Positions 47,585 to 57,699 of a stretch of 64,000 bases of DNA are shown in pieces (the stretch's first letter is position 1; each line of letters begins with the position of its first letter). The translations under genes and the position numbers were made by a program. The notes under the pieces were generated by a model. The model was not told where the DNA came from. It did no database searches and saw only the letters and a list, made by a program, of their open reading frames with translations. This DNA is from Poa pratensis (Eukaryota; Streptophyta; Magnoliopsida; Poales; Poaceae): contig CAMZMU010000062.1 in NCBI GenBank assembly GCA_947311845.1, positions 49,958,592 through 50,022,591 of the forward strand. The letters run 5' to 3'.

Positions 47585-50222
47585 TTAAACTTGATTAGGT
47601 TCTTCTGACTGTGTTGTGGTTCCTTGATTGTGCTCGATTGATCTATTCCCAGTGCTGCATTGTTCCTCTGCCTCATCCGCGACAGTTCCTAAGTGGTCTG
47701 ATGTTAGAAAAACAGGAAGACCACACTCCAATCTTTTGTCTGGGATCCAAGTTGTTGTCTTGTCTTCAAATGGCATGATATCTCTGTAGCGGTGTGAGAT
47801 CTTAGGTTCATTAAATTTGCCACTCCAAGTCCTACCTAGATAGGTCAGACTGTAGTATGGGGACATGTATGTAGCAGTGCTAACCCCTATCTGACAACAG
47901 ACGGCAATGACATGAGAGCAAGGCTTGTGAAGCAGTTGAGGCTTGTTGCATGAACAAGTGGCACTTTCTAGAATTGTGGATCCTTCAAACTTATTAGTGC
48001 TATGGGTATCTTCTGAATTAAGGTGAACAAACTCTGTCTTCTGCCTCGACTGAACTTTGAAATTCCCAACCACTTTCCCCTGGATTTTTTTTCCAGTGTT
48101 CATGTTTATGCCAATCACACAATGCTTCTTGGATTTCTGCATATTGGAATTCATGTCATCCTGTACACATTCAGGGAAGTTCAGTAATGGGTTGCCGATT
48201 GCTTCATTTGCTGCAGCACTTGTGTTTTTGAAGCACTTTGCCAACCGCAAGAGTGTCACCTCCACTATCGCACTGAGAGGAAGGCATGCTATCCCTTTCA
48301 ATACAGGGTCATTCTTGTACACATCAGCTATATCAGTGCCCATGATGCCATACCTTGCTCCCTTTCTGTCATGTGCCAATGACCACTTCTCTGTTGGTTT
48401 CATGTAGATCCAGTCAGAAAAGTTGGTTATCTTTTTCTTGTTGACATCGGCATGATCTCCTTCCTCCTCATACTCCACTGATTCGGGTTTGTTGTTTGGG
48501 CCTTGTGCCACCAGCTCTGCTTCATCATGCTCGACTGACTCCTGCTGCATTACCCCACCAGTACCACCTTCTTTGTCCGCCGTATATTTGGTTGTCAACT
48601 CATCAAGCTCCTTCCAGATTTTAACAAACTTATTTGGACGCCTCTGCTGACAAAGTTTCTTGAACATCATCAGCAGCTTCTTGTCACCAAAATATGCAAA
48701 AAAGTTATCAGCAAGGTGTTCCATACACCACCGGCTTTCTGCTTTCCGCCATTGTCGTTGAGAGGAATTTAAGAAGTCCTCTACAACATCGATCATCTCC
48801 CTTTTGTGGTCGTGTATAATGCAGATATCAGATTGATGCCCAACTACTTGCTCCAAATTCCTAAGAAACCACATCCAGCTTTCCTTGGTCTCCCCCTCAA
48901 CGGCAGCACATGCAACTGGAATGGAGCAATCATTAGCATCTAATGCTACAGCAGTCAACAACACCCCTTGGTATTTCCCGCATAGTGGCATGCCCTTAAT
49001 GCACAGCACAGGGCGACAATGACGGAAGGCATGTGAGCACTGATCAAACGCCCAAAACACACGGTGCAGGACTCGAAAACCGTTACAGCCAGGAACCTCT
49101 GTATCCTTGATGTCCACAAACACACCGGGAGTTTGACATGCTATTTTCTTAAGTAACCTTGGTGCAAAGTTGTGTGAATCATAAAATGTACCGAACTCCC
49201 ACTCCAGAGCCTTCTGTCTTGCTCTCCATGCCTCAGAGGGGCTCATCTCCTCGCCATAGTGTTTAGCGAGATAAGCAATAATTTCCTTAGGTGTCATCGT
49301 CAGGTCTTCCACGAGGCGGATGAAGTGGAATTGGGAAGTTTCCAGGCTTTTCGTGCCAGGCAACACAACCCGCGCCATTTGATTGTAATCATCATGTACG
49401 GCTTTGAGCAAAATGGCGTAGTGCTTGATCTCAGAGGAATCCACATACAACATGAACTTCTGCGTCACATTTCTTCTTCTCTTCAGTTTATTAGCAAAGG
49501 CTCTCCAGCATTTGTCAGCAATAAAAATACGGTTCTCCCACGGGATATACTCCATGTACCAATCAGGCTCAAAGTCATCAAATAAGTCAATGGTGCGTTG
49601 TTTGAGGAACCCCTGCACAGCCAGGTCTTGGGTCTCTGGGTGGAGCCGAAACAGCTTGAAGATCCAAAGCTGTAGATTCACCAACGACATCGACTGTGGC
49701 TGCAACGGAAGTTGGCCGACTATGTGTGCACAACGAGATCTTGGGTCTCCCGGAGAAATGTATGAACAATCAACTAAATCATCGCCTCCCACGAGATAAA
49801 ACTCATTTCTATGTCCATAGTACACGGATATCTGAATCGGTTCTTGAGCCTACAGCAAACAATGACACAATCCATGGACGCAACAGATCCAGAGTTCAGA
49901 CGAATCAAACAAGCAAATAAATTATAGGGGTGGATTGTTGCTACAGCACAGTACAGTACAGTACAGTACAGTGTGCAAACCTGCTGCTTCCGGGGCTTCC
50001 TCGCAGTGGCCGCTGGTGCCTTCCGCTTCCTCGCGCCGGGGGCGGCACCCTGCGAGCTCAGAGCACACAGCCTTCAAGAAAAGGGGCGGGGGCGAATGGA
50101 TCGAGTGGTACGCAGAGTGGCGGAGGGAGCCGAGGAGTACGTACCGGGTTGGGGACGGGGGGCGCGCCGGCGCCGTCGGGGGAGGGGTAAGGGGCGGAGG
50201 CCTGGGATTCCGCCGCCGCCAT
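47585..50222 (-). CDS. U5: MULE-transposase-derived SWIM zinc-finger protein, three exons, intact
   Basis: The model has exon 1 at 50222-50145 (26 codons, ending AACCCG|GTACGT), exon 2 at 50049-49981 (23 codons) and exon 3 at 49849-47585 (755 codons with stop), all phase 0, for 803 aa. Exon 2 encodes [18 protein letters not shown], a basic nuclear-localisation-like block. The MULE domain is at about 320-410 ([54 protein letters not shown]) and the SWIM finger is C681, C683, C693, H695. Lys334 occupies the place of the first catalytic Asp, while Asp396 is kept. A variable acidic linker lies at about 470-520. It is the best-preserved member of subfamily II. A DNA-binding regulator is a reasonable guess, and transposition is unlikely because no TIRs are visible and a catalytic residue is missing. 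Confidence 0.83.
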
Positions 50223-50448
50223 CAATGGGTTCGCCGGAGAGCAGCCTCCGACGCCTGTCGGGAATCTCGGCGTTGGTTTCGAGCCTGAACAGCCGACAGC
50301 GGTGTGGACTGGTGTGTGGACTGGTGTCACTTCGTGGGGATGGGAGTTGTTTTCCCTCTATTTTCCGGTGGGGATGGACCGTTGGCGCGGCGGTGCTTGT
50401 GATTTCCACACCAGCGTTCGCGGGCTAGGCCCAAGTATTTGCTTCAGG

Positions 50449-50835
50449 AACTCCATTGATCCAATCTGCCGGCAGACGGCGATGGCACGAAGAGATGGGC
50501 TTGTACTGGAGCAACTGCAGCCTGTTGCATGAGCATTTGACACTTCGTTTTTTCTTTTTTTTTTGAAAATGACACTTCGTTTTCTGCCTGAGTTCAGATG
50601 CAGACATGCAGTCACATTCTTCTGTCCCCCGCTGAACCTGAAACAAACATTTGTATGCCATGCAGATCACATTGCGCTTCTGCATTTGGAATATATACCA
50701 TCCTCGACAACCATCGCGAAATTCAGTTGATGGATTGCAGATGCCAAAACCATGCGTTCTCGCTTTTGCGGACAAGGCGTCTTGAGCATCACGATTAGTT
50801 TCTTGTCACAAAAATTATGTAGTAGAAGTTAGCCG
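50449..50835 (-). pseudogene. U6: degenerate fragment of the MULE-derived gene
   Basis: The minus strand encodes KCSCNRLQLLQYKPISSCHRR, a decayed version of the family SWIM finger [19 protein letters not shown], followed upstream by SELRQKTK (family [14 protein letters not shown]). The plus-strand string GTCTTGAGCATCACGATTAG at about 50778 matches the family region encoding KKLCQQ...VMMFKK. The part between GNP and the KLCQQ region is missing. The copy is clearly older than the others and has the same orientation. Confidence 0.65.
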
Positions 50836-50840
50836 AGTGA

Positions 50841-51159
50841 GAGGATCACCACTGGATCACACAATCGTATATACCAATGTGAAATATTTTTCACCAACAA
50901 TATGAACTTTGCAACCTTTTCACATCACTTGAAAAATAGACAAAACAACCGAGCATTCAGCATAAAAAACAATATCTAGGAGAACCTGCAACATTCTTCA
51001 AACATGCCGAGAATAAAAATACATTTGATTTAAAAAGAACATTCTCCCATCATCAAACTATGGTACCCCATCCACTAATCTGAATATCCTTTCACCTTTA
51101 ACCGATCGCTACCTGCCTAATACCAAACAGAATGAAGTATCTGGTCATCATGCATCATA
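50841..51159. other. Short intergenic gap
   Basis: AT-rich sequence in which I see no gene or repeat. Confidence 0.4.
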
Positions 51160-52739
51160 CTAAATCGGAAGCAGATCGTCCATGCAAGGAGTGTAGATAA
51201 ACGACTCAAGTATGGGTCGCGAAGGACGTTTACGCTTGACTAGGTATGCTGGGTAAGGTGACCCCAAGTACTGTAACTTGGAGTTGTCCAAGTAGTAAGC
51301 GAAGCCTTGATAACGGTTGCCGATGAAAGCAATTTCTTTGTAAGGATGGTACCCGAGCAAGTCCAAGGCGAAGTTATAATTTTTGTAATCTCTGTTAACC
51401 TCTCCTTCTGCATCAACGACACTATCATCAACGACACTATCATCACCAGAATCCCATTCATAGTCTCCTGTATCCTCCGACACTTCATCACGAGAATGTA
51501 AGATCCAACACTTTTCAATTGTTTCTCCTCTGAAGCGTCGGTTGTAGTATGGCTTCAACTTAGGCTCAAGGTCGACTTGATGCTTCAGTTCCCACTCCGG
51601 GGTCGACATGATTGTAATGCGGTGCACAATACCCACACATGGATCTGGTACCTATGGATGGCAGTGTAATAGACACCATGCTTGGACTTCCCAAGATACC
51701 CGTATGTGCTAGTTGTATCTACTGTTGGGGTTTTGATCACAAGATACTTTTGTTCTTCCAGTAACAACCAACATACATTTATATGACATGACATAAGAAG
51801 AATGGTTGAGCAACAAGTACGAATAAGACAAATAATCAACACAAGTACTACTCCCTCGGTTTTTAAATATAATATGTTTTAGGTATTTCAAATATGGTTT
51901 AGAGATACGGACAAAAATGGGTGAGTATACACAGTAAAACGTGTCTAGATACGTATGAATCTGGAAAAACGGCAAGACATGTTATATTTAGAAACAGAGG
52001 GCATCGTTCGTACCTCATGATGAAACCAGTGTCGCAATGGACGTAGAAGGATCCCTGCCAGTACACGGCGTGGTGCCAAAGCGTCATGCACCTGCTTGAT
52101 CCATCTGACCAGTGATCTGGTACCGTAACCACCGCATTGCCTTCACGGATGAACTGCCTATCCTCCCACTGGCCGGTTCTGGACGAGAACACCTGCACTG
52201 GATACATGTATGGTGGCCATTCCGTTGAACCCAACGTGTTCCCCTCATTCTCGTAATCTGCTATTGAGAAGAAGAACACGTGGTAGTGCAGCGACACGGT
52301 TGGGTCGAACATGAGGTACATACGACGGCGGTAGGAAGTCAAGCGGAGGTGGCAGCGTCGCCCATCGCCGCGTCGCAGGGTTGCACACGTAGATGGCCGT
52401 CCTGGTCTCGTAGAGTAGGAGGCCGTTGCGGCTGTCCAGGACGCTACGGTAATTGCTCATCTGGCCAGGCACGAAGCTTAGCCTGCCGTCGATGGATGGG
52501 CCTGCGGTGCGGGAGAAGAAGCCGTGGCTTCGCCCCAGGGGCTCGTGACGCGCGTTAGGCACGTAGTTAACGAAGATGCCGCACAGAGAGCGCGGCACGA
52601 GGTGCGCAACCGCAAGCAGCAGCCCGCCGGCGTCGACGATGGTCCGCCAGTGCGTGCAGACGCTGCGGCACGCCGCGATGCTCCGTGGCGGGAGGCGGCG
52701 GAGGATTTCCGCGAGCAACTCGCCGGAGAGATCGTCCAT
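51160..52739 (-). pseudogene. F-box protein gene, two exons, two frameshifts
   Basis: Exon 1 (52739-52014) starts MDDLSGELLAEILRRLPPRS with CRSVCTHWRTIV, a classic F-box, which binds SKP1 in SCF ubiquitin ligases. An F-box-associated region follows (LLLYETRTAIYVCNPATRRW). A one-base shift near 52325 moves the frame before MYLMFDPTVSLHYHVFFFS. Exon 1 ends ATGAG|GTACGA. Exon 2 (51708-51160, acceptor CTAG) gives STYGYLGKSKHGVYYTAIHRYQIHVW, then a second shift near 51625 before STPEWELKHQVDLEP. It ends in YYLDNSKLQYLGSPYPAYLV. The homology is clear through the last exon, so this is a recent pseudogene or a gene with sequence errors. Such F-box genes form large fast-evolving families in grasses. 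Confidence 0.75.
51851..52001. mobile_element. Stowaway-like MITE in the F-box intron
   Basis: The left end CTCCCTCGG follows a TA, and the right end is CAGAGGG. The interior has ATATAATATGTTTTAG against GACATGTTATATTTAG as inverted halves, as in Stowaway (Mariner) MITEs. The right TA is lost. It makes up about half of the 305-bp intron and ends about 10 bp from the splice donor. Confidence 0.65.
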
Positions 52740-54452
52740 AGATGGATGGCTACCGGCCGGCCGGCAGTCGCGTTTTGTGGTTTGTCTGGCGGCGGCGGCG
52801 GAGGTCGTATCTTTACTATTAAATGGGAGTTGGACGTATGTTGGTAGTCCCTCCCATTTTCTGCCACTATTTTCTGCCTCCCGATCTGTCTCCGTGGCCG
52901 CCCAATCGGCTCTTCAACTTATCAACACTGTTCGATCTTTGTTTGTGAGAAAATTACATCGGAGTGCCACCGCTTAGTAGCTCGAAGCGGTACCAAACAT
53001 CTATCTCCAGGCCTCTCCTCTCCTCTCCCGACCAAGTTTCCAAAAAAAAAAGTTTATCACCAACCCCGACTCCACCCCGCCGCCTTCCGATTCACGCCGG
53101 CCGCCAGCGATTCAAGGCCTCCGACGATCTACGGCACGAGCGCGCCCCACGATCCCCTTTGTCCTCTCTCTCTCTTCTGAGTGACGATGACCTAGGGCAC
53201 GCGCGCGCCCCACGATCCCGCGGCCAATCGACCCAAGCTCTCTCCATCCCTCCGTCCTCCCGCCGCCGCCCCGCTGCTCCACTTCTTCTGAGCCCCTCTT
53301 ATGCCTCTTCTCAGTAACCTGATCCGGCTCCTCCTAGGGTTTCTCGCCGCCTCTGCTCCATGATCCAGCCACCCACACCACGTCGCCGTCATGCCTATGC
53401 AGCTCGAATCTGGCGGGGTGCTCTGATCCAAGGAGACGAGTGAGGAGGGCCGACCTAATTCCGTGTGCATCGGCTCTGCTTGGACCGGAGATCTGCCTAA
53501 TCCGGATGCTGAGTTGATTTGGTTTGCTGGTGAGAACCCTGCGTTTTTTTTTGTTACGTTTGATTTTCGCTCTGGTCTCTCATGCGAATCTTTGTTGCTC
53601 TCCTGTTCGTCCATGTTACCCTGGGCGAGGCCCTGCAGCCTAGCCGCAGGAATGGTGAGTGCCAGCCATAAGCGAGACACTACAGTTCTGAGCTCTTCAT
53701 ATGAGGTAATCTCCCGTACGATTTAGCTTATTAGACATTGTAATTTACCAGCTCTCCAACTTATATTGTTCGGTTGCTGTGGTAAGTTAATGTCATCAAT
53801 GAACCTTGTGCCTTCGTAAGCCAGGAAGAAGTCAGATTTTTTTTGGTCTTCACGTTGACATACACTAGCTGTATGGAGGATCCTTCTTCACATTTGACAA
53901 TATTTCTAGCGGTATTTACTATTTAACCAAACTCATGAACTCATTGGTTGATTTTGTGAAATCCATGAAAATGTAGTATACATGTAATAGCTGTGCAGTG
54001 ATTTTCCAGCTATTTGGAAAAATAGATGTGTGTTTCAGACTTTTAGTTTCAGCATCTCATTCTTTTCAAGAATCTACTACTTTTCAAGTTTCAGTATCTG
54101 AATGCTCGTTACAATACAGAGCCGAGAAACAAATAGTTTTTTGCATGGATAATAATCATTTTTAGCTGATGAAATCTGTAGGAGAGGCGCCGACTATAAA
54201 ACACAACTGCTAAGAAACAAATACATTTCATCCGGAAAAATTGTTATGGCTACAAGATCGGTCGACTCTCACTTGTCATAAGGTTAATAACATCGGCTTC
54301 CTTTTCTAGATCTATATATTGTTGTGTATAATAAGAAAGCTATTGTTGCTCACCTGGTTTCATATGGCCTAACTGCATGAATGTCTTGGAGGAATATTTA
54401 TGCATTGGTTTGTTGTTACATAATTTACTGTGACCTGTGCATTCTCGTGCAG
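52740..54452. other. Region between F-box gene and alpha-galactosidase pseudogene
   Basis: The GC-rich part 53060-53420 repeats the string CGCGCCCCACGATCCC at about 53140 and 53205 and looks like a promoter or 5' UTR. CCGCAGGAATG|GTGAGT at 53645 resembles a donor. No protein could be recognised. The first exons of alpha-galactosidase are not found here. Confidence 0.35.
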
Positions 54453-55812
54453 ATCCAAGACCTGTGCGAAGGCTCAGCCTATATCTCTCGGCTACAAGGA
54501 GTAGATGACAAAACTTCCGCCTCGTGGGCAAGGATCGGTACAAGCACAACGGTGACCTGAAGCTGTTGCAGTGTTATCCTGAGATGAGCAAGGTTCTAAT
54601 GAAGGCTTGCTGGCCGATCTCCTTATCGCTCTGTGAATGGTATGATGCCGTATGTATGTGTGCAACAGTCAACCTGAATTCTGCATTCCTGATGGGTTCT
54701 TTTCTTGTGCCCTTGCCGGCTACTGTGAGCAGGGGCGACAACCACCCGACAACATCGAGGACAGCTGGGAGAGGTTAGCAACTTCACTCCGTTTACCCAA
54801 TGACTGTGTCCTCCCTAGCTATTCTCTGGAACCTGACACTGGTTTTGGTTTTTCAGGATGGCGCCAAGGGTAAACCACAGCGAGGTGGCCGAGTACGCAC
54901 CAGCAAACCAGAGTGGCCAGGCCTTGAATAAAACCCAGCTGGTGGATGGTTTTCTCTGATCCTTGTTTCTAACTCTATGGCATGATGTTTCTGATGCAGA
55001 TCCGGACATGCTTGAAGTGGGCAATGGGGGGAACGACCAATGACGAGTACATCGTGCAATGCAGCATCTGGGCAATCTCAAAGGTTAGACAGCGAATGAC
55101 TAACGACTAGATACTCTGCCTTCTAGGCGTGTTGCTCTACTGACATTGCTTGCTGGCGCCTATGATAATTTGCTGCGACGTGATGCACATGGCACAGAAC
55201 ACGTACGGCATACTCGTAGACAAGGAGGTGATCGCCATCAATCAAGGTGATCTTGATACTGTCCCTTTTGCTCTGTAGTTGTGGGTTTAAACTCTCTTTG
55301 TTGCGTTTGAATTGATCACTGTGTTGGAGCAAATAGTCTCAGTGTCCAGAGGACAGTGAGGATGTAGGAGAGCAAAGATAAGATGATGCATGATATTATT
55401 AAACTTTTATCTCACATCTTAACAGATCGAAACTGAACACTGCTATAAATCCATGACATTGTTGAAACGAGCGTGTGTTGCTGTCGGGACACAGGATGTC
55501 AGTGCTGCTGGGGAACCGTCACACGACGGACGAGGCTGAGATGACAGTGCACTGGTACAACATCGGCCTCCCCGCAGGCACGACCATCAAGGCCAGGGAC
55601 CTCTGGCTGGTATGTCTACCTTTTCTACCTGGCATTCTCAAAGACTGCCTACCGGTTCCATTATCTGGACCGTTTTGTTACGATGTCCTCGTTGTTGTTT
55701 GTTGTAGAACAAGACGTTGGACGCCAAGTTCACGGACAGGATGGCCTTCAACCTGACGTCGCACATGGCCATGATGTTCATGCTCACGCCTCCCAAGTCT
55801 CAGATGAATTGA
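54453..55812 (+). pseudogene. Alpha-galactosidase (GH27) pseudogene, 5'-truncated
   Basis: Seven exon remains can be followed: 54453-54639 (KTCAKAQPISLGYKE, a TAG stop, then RYPEMSK-like CYPEMSKVLMKACWPISLSLCEW), 54733-54773 (GDNHP then DNIEDSWER, with the usual segment between them lost), 54857-54948 (degenerate), 55000-55083 (DPDMLEVGNGG, then a one-base insertion, TNDEYIVQCSIWAISK), 55156-55246 (APMIICCDVMHMAQNTYGILVDKEVIAINQ), about 55478-55609 ([31 protein letters not shown]) and 55708-55812 ([19 protein letters not shown] to stop). These match GH27 plant alpha-galactosidases, which remove terminal alpha-galactose in the cell wall or vacuole. The DPDMLEVGNGG motif carries a catalytic Asp of the family. 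The splice acceptor at 55153-55155 reads CTG, not CAG. The N-terminal half is absent. Confidence 0.88.
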
Positions 55813-56279
55813 GCAATCAACCGGAACTGTACCGATTTAGCGAGCACGAGAATGCCTTAAATTGTAGCTCGCCCTAAATTGATTTATAGCTACACATGGG
55901 CAGATTCTGCTTCTCATTTTGGAACTTCGTAGTCATTTCTTGCTTATCAATTTTTTGGGCCGAACTGGCCTATGAACAGGGGATAGAAGTTACCGACTCA
56001 AAAAAGGGCCATCCAAACAAACCCCATCAAACAGAAAGTAATTGCTGTCTCCGGCTAGGTAACTCCAGCCCAAGCAGAAAATCAAAGTTTTCACTGGGCT
56101 TAGCTTAGTGCAGCTCACACTAAAAATCTGGATTTTTGTATCAAAAACATATCATACCCGATTTATCGAGTGGTTCTCACATTTCTTAATTGGATATAGA
56201 CTATAAGGCGGCGCTGCATAGGCAGCCTCGCCCTCGCGTGCAGTGGCCCATGTTTATCATTAAGAGTGACACGTTGTTG
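55813..56279. other. Sequence between the alpha-galactosidase pseudogene and a Helitron end
   Basis: Probably 3' UTR-derived and Helitron-internal sequence. No gene is seen. Confidence 0.35.
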
Positions 56280-56386
56280 GCGTCGAGACTACAACCTACA
56301 ATGGCGACAGTATTGAAATGGGATGATTATGAAGCGTCGAGACTACAACCTACAATGGTGACAGTTTGAAATGGGATGATAATGAA
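56280..56386. repeat. Tandem duplication of 54 bp
   Basis: GCGTCGAGACTACAACCTAC and the following 34 bases occur twice in succession (56280-56333 and 56334-56386), with three differences and a one-base gap. Confidence 0.85.
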
Positions 56387-56509
56387 GCACAGTGGCGACG
56401 CAATGGATGAAAAATGGTGATAGGAGAAGGGAAGGGATGACCAAATCAATGATCAAAAGGAAGATATATAGTTTGTATAAACCAAAGGACACACTCTTTC
56501 ACTGAAATT

Positions 56510-56543
56510 TAGAGTCCGTAGCAACGCACGGGCATTCAACTAG
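56510..56543 (+). mobile_element. Helitron 3' terminus
   Basis: The string CCGTAGCAACGCACGG (56516-56531) forms a short hairpin. GGCATTCAACTAG follows within nine to twelve bases, ending in CTAG at 56540-56543 with a T after it. Grass Helitrons end with just such a hairpin and CTRR before a T. The matching 5' end (TC...) could not be placed, so the element length is unknown. The alpha-galactosidase fragment lies immediately upstream in the expected interior. Confidence 0.7.
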
Positions 56544-57699
56544 TAAGATACACTTTCACAAATTAACCTGGAAAGCCCTTCATCTAATTTTTTACTATGG
56601 TTTTTTTTGTAGCGTGCCCCCTCGCCACATCAGGTCTGGCAGCAGCATTAAAGCGAAGCCTACGCGAGGGAGGGCTCCCGGAGGTCGCGGTGGTCGCGCG
56701 ACGGCTCTCGGCGGCGACTGAAACCAAGCCGGACGCCAGATCCAACTAGCTTCGTTGCCATCACGGCTCGCCCGTTGCAAGTTATGCGCATCAGGCGAAA
56801 CGAGGTGAGGCAATAGTATCCTCCATATCTATATCCTCCGCTCTCCATCAGCATCGAAGTGAGTCAGGCATTCTTCCTTCTAAAATGAATTAAGCTAATT
56901 CTCAGTCAGCTGACCTCAGCCACTTTCGCATGTGCGCGAGATGCTCTAACTGGTTTAATTCGAATCATCCCACTGGCCAGCCGGGTCAATACGCCCGCTC
57001 TACTCGTACGCTAGCTCTAGTGGTAGAGAAATATGTGTCTACGTGTCCACCGTGTGTCCATTTTCTGTTTTTTCTCGAGTATGGAGATAAAAATATACAC
57101 AAAATATATGCACGTCGACGAGTAGGTTCCATTCCCGTGATCGGTTTCGAGTTTCGTCGATTCTAATTTCCTAATTTTGAACTAAAGTTTGCACCATGTT
57201 TAGATGAATTTTGTCAAATTTATCACACTCAGTTGACTGTTTAAAATTTCCTTTCGCGAGTAGATCAATCTTGTCGTTTCCCACGACTTTCACGTAGTAA
57301 CGTTTTCGTTTCGTCGGACTCGTACGCGCATAAATCAGTCGATTGCTGCAGGTGTACACGAGTTAAATTGATTGCTGACATATTGGCATTTTTTTGTCAT
57401 GACAGGCCTGCAGACAACTTTTCGGCCTAACCTAGGACGAAAGGCAGATATCGGTTTGGCACAAAACGAAAGGTTTATTTCAGTTTGGGCTAAACCGACG
57501 ACGCAATATTCTTAGAAAAAATTGTTGTCGTGCAATATTAGTAGTGAAATTTCTATAAAAAATAAAAATTGTATAACTGAAACCCAGTTAAAACCCGCTT
57601 ACAAGTGAAAAAAAATGACAGTTACAACCCTATTTCTAAATGAAAGGATGACTCAGTTGCAAATGGAAAAATGACTCAATTGTAACAAAACTTGTAACT
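56544..57699. other. Unassigned sequence before the TTGCAA array
   Basis: No gene is supported. At 56887-56921 GAATTAAGCTAATTCTCAGT continues into CAGCTGACCTCAGCC. This string recurs at 60866-60899 on the other side of the array. The part 57590-57700 begins to show ACAACC/GTTACAA strings grading into the array. Confidence 0.4.

Noticed and set aside
54311..54330. TCTATATATTGTTGTG as the Helitron 5' end
   Set aside because: It begins with TC after a purine but cannot be told from ordinary intron sequence; no independent support.
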